Source of the DNA: Limnobacter sp. 130
Lineage (GTDB): Bacteria > Pseudomonadota > Gammaproteobacteria > Burkholderiales > Burkholderiaceae_B
Assembly (NCBI RefSeq): GCF_902506325.1
Contig: NZ_LR732331.1
Location: forward strand, 62,001 to 126,000
Direction: 5' to 3'
Length of the DNA: 64,000 nt
Below, one piece after another: positions 46,417 through 57,383 of this stretch. Positions within the stretch are counted from its first letter, which is position 1, and every line of letters begins with the position of its first letter. Both the position numbers and the translations under genes were made by a program. The notes beneath the pieces were generated by a model that was given only the letters and a program-made list of their open reading frames with translations, was not told the DNA's origin and did no database searches.

Positions 46417-46998
46417 CTACAGGCCAAGGTTTGCTCCAACACCCAGCAGCGTTGCCACACCCAGTGCAGCAAACATGGCCGCAGCGATTCGGTGGACAAG
46501 CTTCATCGGGATTTTCTCGGCGAGCTTGTCGCCTGCAAAAACCGCGGGTACGTCGGCAATCAACATGCCCAAGGTGGTGCCAGCCACCACCATGAGCACA
46601 TCGGCGTAGTGAGCCGACATGGCCACCGTGGCAATTTGCGTTTTATCGCCCATCTCGGCGAGGAAAAAGGTGATGAAAGTGGCTCCGAACACGCCCAGCT
46701 TGCTTGCAAGCTGGGTTTCTTCATCTTCAATTTTGTCAGGGATCAGAGTCCACGCCGCCATGGCGATAAAGGACGCACCCAGTACCCAACGTAGAACCGA
46801 TTGATCCACATTGGCTGTGATCCAGCTGCCAACAGCACCTGCCAGGCCATGGTTAATGAGTGTGGCCAAAGTAATACCCACAATGATGGGAATGGGTTTT
46901 TTAAAGCGGGTAGCTAGCAAGAATGCGAGAAGTTGGGTTTTGTCCCCAATTTCAGCAAGTGCAATCACACCGGTTGAAACGAGAAGTGCCGATGACAT
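46417..46998 (-). CDS. TMEM165/GDT1 family (UPF0016) cation transporter
   Basis: Inner-membrane protein of 193 residues with six helices and an internal duplication. Each half has the family motif E-x-G-D-K-T-Q: AEIGDKTQLLAF (16-22) and AEMGDKTQIATVA (about 115). Relatives such as MneA and yeast Gdt1 export manganese or calcium, so manganese homeostasis is the best guess. I looked for a yybP-ykoY manganese riboswitch upstream and see none. It converges on the porin gene with a 3-bp gap. Confidence 0.88.
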   Translation of the reverse strand: MSSALLVSTGVIALAEIGDKTQLLAFLLATRFKKPIPIIVGITLATLINHGLAGAVGSWITANVDQSVLRWVLGASFIAMAAWTLIPDKIEDEETQLASKLGVFGATFITFFLAEMGDKTQIATVAMSAHYADVLMVVAGTTLGMLIADVPAVFAGDKLAEKIPMKLVHRIAAAMFAALGVATLLGVGANLGL

Positions 46999-47168
46999 TT
47001 AAAAATTCCTGAAGTCAATTCATACAAAGTGTTGGATTAATGTGTTGCGCCGGTAACATCTCACAAATTGCTTAGTAATATACTGGGCAAATATGTCGTA
47101 AGTAAAAAATCAAGGCACGTACCAAGATTGATTACGAACATACCTAAAATTGTGGGAGACAAATTCCA

Positions 47169-49166
47169 ATGAAACCATCGTGGCTCAAACTCGGGCAAGG
47201 CGTGTCTGCGCAAGGCCTGCTGCCTTTGGCGTTGACATTTTACAGCGCAAGCGGATTCGGTGCAGGAACTTTTAATGGGCCTGTCGGTATTGAAGGGCGA
47301 TGGGCCATGGAGGTCAGCGTGGGGGCCTCCATGCGTACCAAGGATGCCGACAAATCCCTGGTGTTCATTGGCAATGGGGGCGAGGCTTCCAGCGGCACTG
47401 TGGATGACGGCAATTTGAATTATGCCAAGGGCGATGTGTTCAATTCGGTTGCCAAAGCAGTGGGCGAACTCGAATTGAAGAAAGACAACTATGGTGTTTT
47501 TGTTCGCGCCAAAGCGTTTTCAGACTTCCACAACCGCAGCAATCGAGTGCCTCACGGCTCTTCAAACAATGGTTTTCGCTCCAACGAACCGCTCAATGAC
47601 AATGGCTTCGAGAAGGGCACCAAGTTCGAGGATGCCCAATTTCTTGACAGCTATGTGTTTGCAGACTTTGAACCCTTGGGCAAGCCATTGACCATGAAAG
47701 TGGGCAATCAGGTCGTGACTTGGGGCGAGGCCTTGTTCGTGTTGGGTGGCGTGAATCAGTATTCAAATTTCGATTCTGCTGCGCTGCGCCGGCCAGGGGC
47801 GCAATTGAAGGAAGTATTTCTGCCTATCCCTCAAATTTATGGAAACCTTCAGGCGACTCCCGATTTGTCGCTGGAGGGTTTTGTTCAGCTGAATCATGAA
47901 AAAGTGGTCGTGGATGGTTGTGGCACATTCTTTTCACAAGCAGACCTTTTGAATTGTAATTTTCAGGGCGCACCCGTTAATCCGGGGGTCTTGAGTCTAG
48001 GACCTGCCACGGTTGATTTCACGGGTTACAACGATCAACAAACGTTTTCGGGCGGTGGTGTTGTGAACGTGTCTGGCGTGCCAGTGAACACCGCTTTGCT
48101 AAGCGGCCTGTCTTCCTTGCCCGGCTTGGGTACGCTGGCCAATTTGACCGGATTGCCCTTGGATCTTGCACGTTTGAATTTTCGAATGGCGCAACTGGCG
48201 GACGGTCGACCCAAAGATTCTGGGCAAATGGGTTTGGCGGCGCGGTACTACGCCGGGGAAATCGGCACCGAGTTTGGCGCTTATCTGGTGAATTATCACC
48301 AACGAATTCCTTCGTTGAGCCTGGTGAAAACCCCGTCCGGGTTTGACAATTCAATATTCAATGGTTTGGCTGTGGCCGGGCAAAATGTCGTGAATCCGCT
48401 GTCGTACTTTTTTGATTACAGTCAGGAAAATATTCAGGTTGCCGGTTTTTCCGCAGCAACAGAACTGTTCGGATACTCGGTTTTTGGCGAGCTTAGTTAC
48501 ACCAAAGATTATCCGGTCAGTTACAACACGGTTGATTTGATCAAGGGTTCTGCCACTGGGGATGGTCCACTGGCTCGATACGGCGACGCTTCCCAGTTTC
48601 CAATGGGCTCCGTGCTGCAGGGTTACAAACCGTTGGATAAAATTCAAGCCCAGGTGTCCACAATTGCATTGTTTCCGCGTCGTTTGGGTGCAAGCCAACT
48701 GGCTGTGGTTGGCGAGCTTGGTGCTCAAATGTGGCGCGGAATCGGCGACCCCTTCACTGGGGATCGCTTCGGGCGCTCACCCGCATTTGGAGCGGGTTCG
48801 CATATCAGTTACAACGGTGGCAATTGCGATGCAGGCGTCAATCCCAATGCGCGCAACTGCGTGGTGGACGGTTACGCCACCGAGACCGCGTTCGGTTACC
48901 GCATTTTGGCAGCGCTGACCTATCCGGATGCTTTATTCGGGATTAATCTGGCCCCGCGTGTATTTTTCTCGCATGATTTCAAAGGTTATTCGGCCGATGG
49001 CGTATTTCTTGAAGACCGCATGAATTTGGGTCTGGGCCTTCGCGCTGAAATACAATCTGCCAAATATTTTGCGGAAATGAATTACAGCATGTTCAACGAT
49101 CAAGCCTATTTTGATCCGTTTAAAGATCGGGATTTCCTGTCGCTTGTGGTGGGTGCTAATTTGTAG
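47169..49166 (+). CDS. DUF1302 outer-membrane protein
   Basis: Predicted outer-membrane beta-barrel of 665 residues. The N-terminal hydrophobic stretch (LLPLALTFYSASGFGAGTF) acts as a signal peptide. The body has long alternating strands, such as VKVGNQVVTWGEALFVLGG and RVFFSHDFKGYSADGVFLEDR. This matches DUF1302, a family usually encoded with DUF1329 and found next to aromatic, sterol and hydrocarbon catabolism genes. Here no DUF1329 gene or catabolic gene is adjacent. It may take part in transport of hydrophobic compounds. An AT-rich 170-bp gap upstream contains its promoter. Confidence 0.82.
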   Translation: MKPSWLKLGQGVSAQGLLPLALTFYSASGFGAGTFNGPVGIEGRWAMEVSVGASMRTKDADKSLVFIGNGGEASSGTVDDGNLNYAKGDVFNSVAKAVGELELKKDNYGVFVRAKAFSDFHNRSNRVPHGSSNNGFRSNEPLNDNGFEKGTKFEDAQFLDSYVFADFEPLGKPLTMKVGNQVVTWGEALFVLGGVNQYSNFDSAALRRPGAQLKEVFLPIPQIYGNLQATPDLSLEGFVQLNHEKVVVDGCGTFFSQADLLNCNFQGAPVNPGVLSLGPATVDFTGYNDQQTFSGGGVVNVSGVPVNTALLSGLSSLPGLGTLANLTGLPLDLARLNFRMAQLADGRPKDSGQMGLAARYYAGEIGTEFGAYLVNYHQRIPSLSLVKTPSGFDNSIFNGLAVAGQNVVNPLSYFFDYSQENIQVAGFSAATELFGYSVFGELSYTKDYPVSYNTVDLIKGSATGDGPLARYGDASQFPMGSVLQGYKPLDKIQAQVSTIALFPRRLGASQLAVVGELGAQMWRGIGDPFTGDRFGRSPAFGAGSHISYNGGNCDAGVNPNARNCVVDGYATETAFGYRILAALTYPDALFGINLAPRVFFSHDFKGYSADGVFLEDRMNLGLGLRAEIQSAKYFAEMNYSMFNDQAYFDPFKDRDFLSLVVGANL

Positions 49167-49178
49167 GGCAGGCGCGGG

Positions 49179-50297
49179 TTAAGCCTTGCCTAGATCAGCC
49201 AACGGATGTGAATCTTTAAACCGGGGTGTAAGAATATCGGCGATCAGTTCAGCTTCAACTTCGCGTAGGTGACCTGGTGTCCATCTCGGTAACTTGTCTT
49301 TGTCGACCAACAGCGCACGCACACCCTCCGGGAAATCCGGGTGTGCGCAGCAACCCACTGAAGCTTGATATTCCAGCCTGAGCACATCAGCCAAGTCGGC
49401 ATTGGCATGCCGTTTCATCAGTTCATACGACAAGGCCGCCGAGGTGGGTGAGCCGTGTGCATAGGCCTGTGCGGCCTTGGCCAGCCAGGGCTCGCTGTGT
49501 TGCAAAAGTTCACGTAGCGCCAGATCGATGTCGATCAGTGCATCGCGATTCATTACTTCATCAATTGCTTTCGCATGCGTGTGTAACAAGGGTTTGGGTG
49601 CCTCGGTCTCGAACCCTTTGAGCAATGTGGACAAGCGCTCGCGGTCTGCTTTCAATTCACCGAACCAGTTCGTGTTTTCAATGACCTGCAACACTTCTGA
49701 AAACTGCGCATGTTCAACAACCGCGTCAGCCCAGTTGCCCAGCATGGCGTCGCCGGCGTTGATCATGGCGCCAGTCAATGCTAGAAACAAACCGGTGTGT
49801 TTTGGCATGCGGTGCAAAAACCAGGTGCCCGCGACATCCGGGTACAAACCAATGTGAATTTCCGGCATGGCGATTCGCGCATTGGGGCTGACCACGCGGT
49901 GTGAAGCACCCACCATCAAGCCCACACCGCCACCCATTACAATGCCATGCGCCCAGCACAGAATCGGTTTCGGGTAGGTATGAATGCGGTAATCCAAACG
50001 GTATTCACGCTCGAAAAACGCCTCGGCCTCGGGGGGTACTTGCCCGGCGCCTACACGTTTGCTGGCATGGTGCAAACTGACCACATCGCCGCCTGCACAA
50101 AATGCCTTGTCGCCCGCTGCGCTCAACACCACGCCTGCAATGGAATCATCTTCAGCCCAGGCTTTCAGCTGCGGATCGAGCAGATCGATCATGGGCAGTG
50201 TCAGCGCATTCAAGGCGGAAGGGTTGTTCAATACGGCATGCCCGAATAGGTGACCGCTGGCAGTTGTGATGGTGCTGAAAATAACGGGTGCTGACAT
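49179..50297 (-). CDS. Enoyl-CoA hydratase/isomerase family, 3-hydroxyisobutyryl-CoA hydrolase-like
   Basis: Crotonase-fold enzyme of 372 residues. The N-terminal part has FGHAVLNNPSALNALTLPM and LSAAGDKAFCAGGDVVSL, then CWAHGIVMGGGVGLMVGASHRV (oxyanion-hole Gly pair) and the IGLYPDVAGTWFLHRMP stretch, a marker of the hydrolase branch (Pro-Asp-x-Gly with Glu earlier). The length of about 370 fits 3-hydroxyisobutyryl-CoA hydrolase of valine catabolism better than the 260-residue hydratases. It is a lone gene, ending 12 bp from the convergent DUF1302 gene. The katG terminator lies upstream. Confidence 0.86.
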   Translation of the reverse strand: MSAPVIFSTITTASGHLFGHAVLNNPSALNALTLPMIDLLDPQLKAWAEDDSIAGVVLSAAGDKAFCAGGDVVSLHHASKRVGAGQVPPEAEAFFEREYRLDYRIHTYPKPILCWAHGIVMGGGVGLMVGASHRVVSPNARIAMPEIHIGLYPDVAGTWFLHRMPKHTGLFLALTGAMINAGDAMLGNWADAVVEHAQFSEVLQVIENTNWFGELKADRERLSTLLKGFETEAPKPLLHTHAKAIDEVMNRDALIDIDLALRELLQHSEPWLAKAAQAYAHGSPTSAALSYELMKRHANADLADVLRLEYQASVGCCAHPDFPEGVRALLVDKDKLPRWTPGHLREVEAELIADILTPRFKDSHPLADLGKA

Positions 50298-50346
50298 GCT
50301 GTGAATGTGCTTTTAGAATTTAACCGGACTGCAAAAGATACACCAA

Positions 50347-50378
50347 TCAAAAAAGCCCGGTGCTTTCACACCGGGCTT
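50347..50378 (-). terminator. Rho-independent terminator of katG
   Basis: AAGCCCGGTG and CACCGGGCTT form a 10-bp stem around CTTTCA; on the minus strand a T-run follows. It lies 31 bp beyond the katG stop. Confidence 0.88.
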
Positions 50379-50408
50379 TCTCGCTTGCAAAGCAAGTTTT
50401 AAAACAAA

Positions 50409-52640
<2,232 letters not shown>

Positions 52641-52782
52641 TTAATTATTAACTGCTCAATTGAGTGTAGGTGGCTAAATCCTATCAATCAAGTTGTTTTT
52701 ATAAATTTGCTCTATAGGCAGTGACAATGGATATTGTTGACCGCCTGCATGTCTTCCATATTAATCCTGAAAAAAACGTCGG

Positions 52783-53697
52783 TCACTCCTCGTCAAAAGA
52801 GTCATATTTTTCAGAAAGAAAGTCGATCAATGCCCGCACCGCAGGCAGCATTCCGCGCCGCGATGGAAACACCACATGAATAACCTCCCGCCGGGGTGAC
52901 CAACCGGGCAGCAACTTCACCAACTCGCCCGTGGTCACTTGCTTGGGCACCATCAGGTTGGGCAGTTGAACTACGCCCACGCCGGCCATGGCACTGGCGC
53001 GCAAAGCAACCATGTCGGTGGTCACAAGCCGGGGTGAGTGGGGCACCACCACGCGTTCGCCACTGTCGTGAGTCAAGCACCATTCAAAACTGGCCTGCAC
53101 CTGACCTTGGGTTTGACCCAGGCCAAGGCTTGGCCACGTATTCAAGTCGTTGGGGTGTTTGGGTATGCCCATTTTGCTGATCAGGCAAGGCGAGGCCACC
53201 AAACACAATCCACGGTCTGACAACACCTTGAGTACCAAGTCGCTGCTGTCCAGGGGCAAGGGGCGAACACGAATGGCAAGGTCAATGCCCTCGGCCACCA
53301 CATCCACCCGCCTGTTGCTGGCTTCCATGTGCAGGGTTACCTGTGGGTGTTTCACCAGAAACTCGGCCAGCATGTCGCCAATGTGAGCATGCAATAAGGC
53401 AATGGGGCAGGTCATGCGAATCAGGCCCCTGGGTTCGGCGTGGCTGTGCTCAATCAATTCTTGGGCGCTTTCTGCCTCGATCAACATGGCTTTGCAGTGT
53501 TGGTAGTAAGTTTTGCCAATTTCGGTGATGTGCAGTTTGCGTGTGGAGCGATAAAGCAACTGAGTGTTCAGGCGCTTTTCGAGTTCGGCAATTCGGCGAC
53601 TTATTTTGGATTTGGGCACGCCCAATGCACGCGCAGCAGCTGAAAAACCTTGATGCTCAACCACTTTGGCGAAGTAATACAGGTCATTTAAGTCCAC
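52783..53697 (-). CDS. LysR family transcriptional regulator
   Basis: Regulator of 304 residues. The HTH domain begins MDLNDLYYFAKVVEHQGFSA and has the recognition part VPKSKISRRIAELEKRLNTQ. The effector domain continues with LIRMTCPIALLHAHIGDMLAEFLVKHP (cited in parts), placing it in the large DmlR/CrgA-type branch. It diverges from an isochorismatase-family gene across 122 bp that includes two dyads, so that gene is its probable target. Inducer unknown. Confidence 0.9.
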   Translation of the reverse strand: MDLNDLYYFAKVVEHQGFSAAARALGVPKSKISRRIAELEKRLNTQLLYRSTRKLHITEIGKTYYQHCKAMLIEAESAQELIEHSHAEPRGLIRMTCPIALLHAHIGDMLAEFLVKHPQVTLHMEASNRRVDVVAEGIDLAIRVRPLPLDSSDLVLKVLSDRGLCLVASPCLISKMGIPKHPNDLNTWPSLGLGQTQGQVQASFEWCLTHDSGERVVVPHSPRLVTTDMVALRASAMAGVGVVQLPNLMVPKQVTTGELVKLLPGWSPRREVIHVVFPSRRGMLPAVRALIDFLSEKYDSFDEE

Positions 53698-53712
53698 TGG
53701 GCTCCCCTTAAC

Positions 53713-53784
53713 CGTTCTGTTGGTGGAACGATTTGTTGAAAATTGGACTACTTATCGATGATTGTTTATTCCAATAGCATATTG
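53713..53784. promoter_or_regulatory. Two candidate operator dyads between LysR and isochorismatase genes
   Basis: CGTTC-TGTTGGTG-GAACG (53713-53730) contains a T-N11-A core and fits a LysR recognition site. CAATAGCATATTG (53772-53784) is a second dyad nearer to the isochorismatase gene. Two sites in a divergent gap are the usual LysR pattern. Confidence 0.4.
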
Positions 53785-53819
53785 CCATTATTCACTGTCA
53801 ATATGTAAAGGAAATAATC

Positions 53820-54440
53820 ATGAGCAAGCCCTACGTTCGCCTTGATAAAAACAATGCTGCAGTTCTGTTGGTGGATCACCAGGCGGGTTTACTTTCGCTG
53901 GTGCGCGATATCGACCCCGATCGTTTCAAAAACAATGTATTGGCCCTGGCCGACCTTTCAAAATATTTCAATTTGCCCACCATTTTGACGACCAGTTTCG
54001 AGACTGGCCCGAACGGCCCGCTGGTGCCCGAGTTGAAGGAAATTTTTCCCGATGCGCCTTACATTGCACGCCCCGGACAAATCAATGCATGGGACAACGA
54101 AGAATTTTTGGCGGCCGTCAAAGCCACCGGTAAAAAGCAGTTGATTATTGCCGGTGTGGTGACTGAGGTGTGTGTGGCATTTCCAGCCTTGTCCGCCTTG
54201 GCCGAGGGCTATGAGGTGTTTGTGGTCACCGACGCATCGGGCACATTCAATGAGCTGACCCGCGATTCCGCCTGGGAACGCATGACGGCAGCGGGTGCGC
54301 AACTGATGACCTGGTTTGGCGTGGCCTGTGAATTGCACCGCGACTGGCGCAACGACATTGAAGGTTTGGGTGCTTTGTTCTCCAACCACATTCCTGACTA
54401 CCGCAACCTGATTACCAGCTACACCGCACTGACGAAGTAA
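53820..54440 (+). CDS. Isochorismatase-family (YcaC-like) hydrolase
   Basis: Cysteine hydrolase of 206 residues. The catalytic Asp is D19 in AVLLVDHQAGLL, the nucleophile Cys is C118 in the AGVVTEVCVAFPA motif with the Val-x-Thr cis-peptide region, and a Lys should lie between them. The alignment resembles YcaC, whose true substrate is unknown, rather than nicotinamidases or the isochorismatases of siderophore genes. It is divergent from a LysR regulator. A pirin gene follows by 23 bp, so the two may be co-transcribed. Confidence 0.87.
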   Translation: MSKPYVRLDKNNAAVLLVDHQAGLLSLVRDIDPDRFKNNVLALADLSKYFNLPTILTTSFETGPNGPLVPELKEIFPDAPYIARPGQINAWDNEEFLAAVKATGKKQLIIAGVVTEVCVAFPALSALAEGYEVFVVTDASGTFNELTRDSAWERMTAAGAQLMTWFGVACELHRDWRNDIEGLGALFSNHIPDYRNLITSYTALTK

Positions 54441-54463
54441 GCGCAAGGCGTTATGATTTTGTT

Positions 54464-55333
54464 ATGAATAAAATCAAGCGAGTTGAACTTCGAAGCGCAG
54501 ACTTGGGCGAAGGCATGTTGGTGAAACGTGCCTTGCCCAGTCGCCACCAGCGCATGGTGGGGGCATGGTGTTTTCTGGACCATGCTGGCCCGGTGAACTT
54601 TGCGCCCGGCAAAGGCATGCATGTGGGGGCGCACCCGCACACTGCCTTGCAAACTTTCACCTGGCTGATCGATGGCGAAGTGTTGCACAAAGACAGCCTG
54701 GGCAATGAGCTGATTATTCGCCCAGGCCAGGTGAATTTGATGACGGCAGGCCGTGGCATTGTGCACACCGAAGACTCGGTGGTGAACGGTGGCCGCCTGC
54801 ATGCTGCGCAATTGTGGATCGCGTTGCCTGAAGCGTTGGCCAATTGCGATCCTGATTTTGCGCATTATCCCGAGTTGCCAGTTTGGCATTCCGACGGTGT
54901 TCAGTTCACACTGTTGGCGGGCAGCCATGGCGATATGAAGGCACCCACTGCGGTGCATTCGCCCATGCTGGGCATGGATTTGTTCAGCCCACAAGGCGGC
55001 ACGGTTGCGCTGAATTTGAACCCCGATTTTGAGTACGGATTTTTGCCATTGACCGGACAAGTGAATGTGCAGGGCGAGATTTACACGCCTGAAGAATTCG
55101 CTTATTTGGAGAAGGGTTCAGAAGGCCTGGATATGACGCTTGGCGCGAATACGCGCGTGTTGTTGCTGGGCGGCGAACCATTCAAGCAGCCCGTGCAAAT
55201 GTGGTGGAATTTTGTGGGCCACAGCAAAGAAGCCATTGCCCAGGCCCAGCAGGCTTGGGAGCAGGGCGATGCGCGTTTTGGTGATGTGGGTTCTGCGGCG
55301 CGTTTACAAGCCCCCATTCTGCCCTGGTCATAA
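54464..55333 (+). CDS. Pirin family protein (quercetinase-like cupin)
   Basis: Bicupin protein of 289 residues. Metal ligands H57, H59, H101 and E103 lie in GAHPHTALQTFTWL and GRGIVHTED, the set that binds iron or nickel in pirin and YhhW. Some pirins break down quercetin or regulate metabolism; the substrate here is unknown. There is no signal peptide. The isochorismatase gene is just upstream. The protein ends in a Gln-rich helix region (SKEAIAQAQQAWEQG). Confidence 0.86.
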   Translation: MNKIKRVELRSADLGEGMLVKRALPSRHQRMVGAWCFLDHAGPVNFAPGKGMHVGAHPHTALQTFTWLIDGEVLHKDSLGNELIIRPGQVNLMTAGRGIVHTEDSVVNGGRLHAAQLWIALPEALANCDPDFAHYPELPVWHSDGVQFTLLAGSHGDMKAPTAVHSPMLGMDLFSPQGGTVALNLNPDFEYGFLPLTGQVNVQGEIYTPEEFAYLEKGSEGLDMTLGANTRVLLLGGEPFKQPVQMWWNFVGHSKEAIAQAQQAWEQGDARFGDVGSAARLQAPILPWS

Positions 55334-55435
55334 GCGGGTTTTCAGGGTTATCCATGAGCCGGGCTGGTTGTCTGCATTTGGGTGGCCGCGTTGAAGTCGA
55401 TTACAGTAGATGTATCGACTGACACGGAGTACTCC

Positions 55436-56599
55436 ATGGATTTTTCCCTGACCCCTGCGCTGAAGTCACTTCAAGACGAAGTGAGAAATTTCATCGCCGA
55501 AAAAATCATTCCGCTGGAAAAAGACGCGCGCCAAACAGCGCATGGTCCTACGGAGACTTTGCGCGAGGAATTGGTCAGCCTGGCCCGCAGTGCCGGTTTG
55601 TTAACACCCCATGCTTCAGTGGAATTGGGTGGTCGGGGCTGGAGCCACATTGAAAAAGCAATCGCGTTCGAAGAGGCGGGCTATTCCACACTGGGTCCAA
55701 CGGCCATGAACATCCATGCGCCCGATGAAGGCAATATTCATTTGCTGGAGGTGGTGGCCACGGATTCGCAAAAAGAGCGCTGGTTAAAGCCCATGGTGCA
55801 GGGAAAAATTCGCTCGTGCTTTGCCATGACCGAGCCTGCACCTGGCGCAGGCGCCGACCCTTCCATGATGCAAACCACCGCGGTGAAAGACGGCGACCAT
55901 TATGTGATTAATGGCGACAAATGGTTTATCACCGGTGCGGAAGGTGCAAGCTTCGCCATCATCATGGCGAAGATGGAAGACGGCACCGCCACCATGTTTT
56001 TAAGTGACATGAATGCGCCCGGCATTGAGTATGTGCGCACCATGGACGCGATGGATGCCTGCTTTACAGGCGGGCACGGTGTGTTGAAGTTCAACAATTT
56101 GCGTGTGCCTGCCACCGATGTATTGGGTGAAATTGGCAAAGGTTTTCGGTATGCGCAAGTGCGCCTGGCACCCGCCCGTTTAACCCATTGCATGCGTTGG
56201 TTGGGGCAAGCCCGCCGCACGCACGACATTGCGCTGGACTACGCCCGAAAGCGGCAGGCTTTTGGTGTGCAACTGGGTGCGCATGAAGGGGTCAGTTTTA
56301 TGTTGGCCGACAATGAAATGGATTTGCACACGGCACGTTTGCACATATGGCACACCGCCTGGATGCTGGACCAAGGCGAGCGCTGTAATTTTGAATCCAG
56401 CCGCGCCAAGGTGGTGTGCTCAGAAGCCGAGTGGCGCGTGGTGGATCGCAGTGTGCAAATTCTGGGTGGGCAGGGCGTAACCGGCGAAACCATTGTGAGC
56501 CGAATTTTCACCGACATGCGCGCCTTCAGAATTTACGACGGCCCCAGTGAAGTGCACCGATTCAGCATGGGCAAGAAACTGATTGCCGGGCGGTATTAA
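55436..56599 (+). CDS. Acyl-CoA dehydrogenase family protein, LvaC-like
   Basis: FAD-fold enzyme of 387 residues from ATG 55436, with GGAG 6 bases upstream; a start at 55382 would add 18 unconserved residues. FAD motif region AMTEPAPGAGADPSMMQTTA, middle INGDKWFITGAEGA, and the C-terminal LGGQGVTGETIVSRIF are as in ACAD10/11-type dehydrogenases. In the levulinate pathway, LvaC works on phosphorylated 4-hydroxyacyl-CoA made by LvaAB. The following genes (SDR, phosphotransferase, DUF6285) match that set, so a 4-hydroxyacyl-CoA isomerising role is likely. The chain length accepted is unknown. Confidence 0.85.
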   Translation: MDFSLTPALKSLQDEVRNFIAEKIIPLEKDARQTAHGPTETLREELVSLARSAGLLTPHASVELGGRGWSHIEKAIAFEEAGYSTLGPTAMNIHAPDEGNIHLLEVVATDSQKERWLKPMVQGKIRSCFAMTEPAPGAGADPSMMQTTAVKDGDHYVINGDKWFITGAEGASFAIIMAKMEDGTATMFLSDMNAPGIEYVRTMDAMDACFTGGHGVLKFNNLRVPATDVLGEIGKGFRYAQVRLAPARLTHCMRWLGQARRTHDIALDYARKRQAFGVQLGAHEGVSFMLADNEMDLHTARLHIWHTAWMLDQGERCNFESSRAKVVCSEAEWRVVDRSVQILGGQGVTGETIVSRIFTDMRAFRIYDGPSEVHRFSMGKKLIAGRY

Positions 56600-56600
56600 G

Positions 56601-57374
56601 ATGAATACAAATCAATTGTTTTCGATGCAGGGCAAGTTGGTGCTGGTCACAGGTGCTTCCAGCGGGCTGGGCAAGCATTTTGCACACGTATTGGCGCAGG
56701 CCGGTGCAACCGTGTTGTTGAGCGCACGCAGCGTGGACAAATTGCAGCAGGTGCTTGCCCAAATTCAGTCGGAGGGCGGCAAGGCATTTGCGGTGGCCAT
56801 GGATGTAAGTAGTTCAGCCTCGGTGAGCAACGCAATGGCACATTTGATCCAAATGTATGGTGTGCCCGATGTGCTGGTGAACAACGCAGGGCAATCCATT
56901 GCCAAACCCATGCTGGAGCAGACCGAAGACGATTGGGACCAAATACTTGACACCAATTTGAAGGGTTGCTGGCTTGTGGCCACCGAACTTGCGCGTGCCT
57001 TGGCTGCAGCGGGCAAGCCGGGCTCCATTGTGAACATTGCTTCCATTTTGGGCGAGCGGGTGGGGGGCTCAGTGGGGCCTTATGCCATTTCAAAAGCTGG
57101 TTTGGTGCAGGCCACCAAAGCCATGGCGCTTGAACTGGCCCGTTACAACATTCGGGTCAATGCCATTTTGCCTGGCTATGTGGCCACCGACATGAACAGC
57201 GATTTTTTGCACAGCGAACTGGGCGACAAATTGCGCAAGCGAATTCCCTCCCGGCAGTTTTGTGAACTCAGCGATTTGACTGGGCCACTGTTGCTGCTTG
57301 CTTCGAATGCAGGTGCAGGCATGACCGGCGCTTGTGTTGCAGTGGATCGTGGCCATTTGGTCAGCGCACTGTAG
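56601..57374 (+). CDS. Short-chain dehydrogenase/reductase (LvaD-like)
   Basis: NAD(P)-dependent oxidoreductase of 257 residues. TGASSGLG (18-24) is the cofactor motif, NNAG sits near 94-97, and the catalytic set is S148, Y161 and K165 within GPYAISKAG. ATG 56601 directly follows the ACAD stop; an alternative start at 56583 lies inside that gene. In the levulinate pathway LvaD reduces a 4-ketoacyl-CoA to 4-hydroxyacyl-CoA. Operon position supports such a role but generic SDR activity on another alcohol or ketone is possible. Confidence 0.85.
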   Translation: MNTNQLFSMQGKLVLVTGASSGLGKHFAHVLAQAGATVLLSARSVDKLQQVLAQIQSEGGKAFAVAMDVSSSASVSNAMAHLIQMYGVPDVLVNNAGQSIAKPMLEQTEDDWDQILDTNLKGCWLVATELARALAAAGKPGSIVNIASILGERVGGSVGPYAISKAGLVQATKAMALELARYNIRVNAILPGYVATDMNSDFLHSELGDKLRKRIPSRQFCELSDLTGPLLLLASNAGAGMTGACVAVDRGHLVSAL

Positions 57375-57383
57375 GGCGGTGGA

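Noticed and set aside
46999-47168. yybP-ykoY manganese riboswitch upstream of the GDT1-type gene
   Set aside because: No conserved purine-rich loops or paired stems of that riboswitch are visible in the 170-bp gap.
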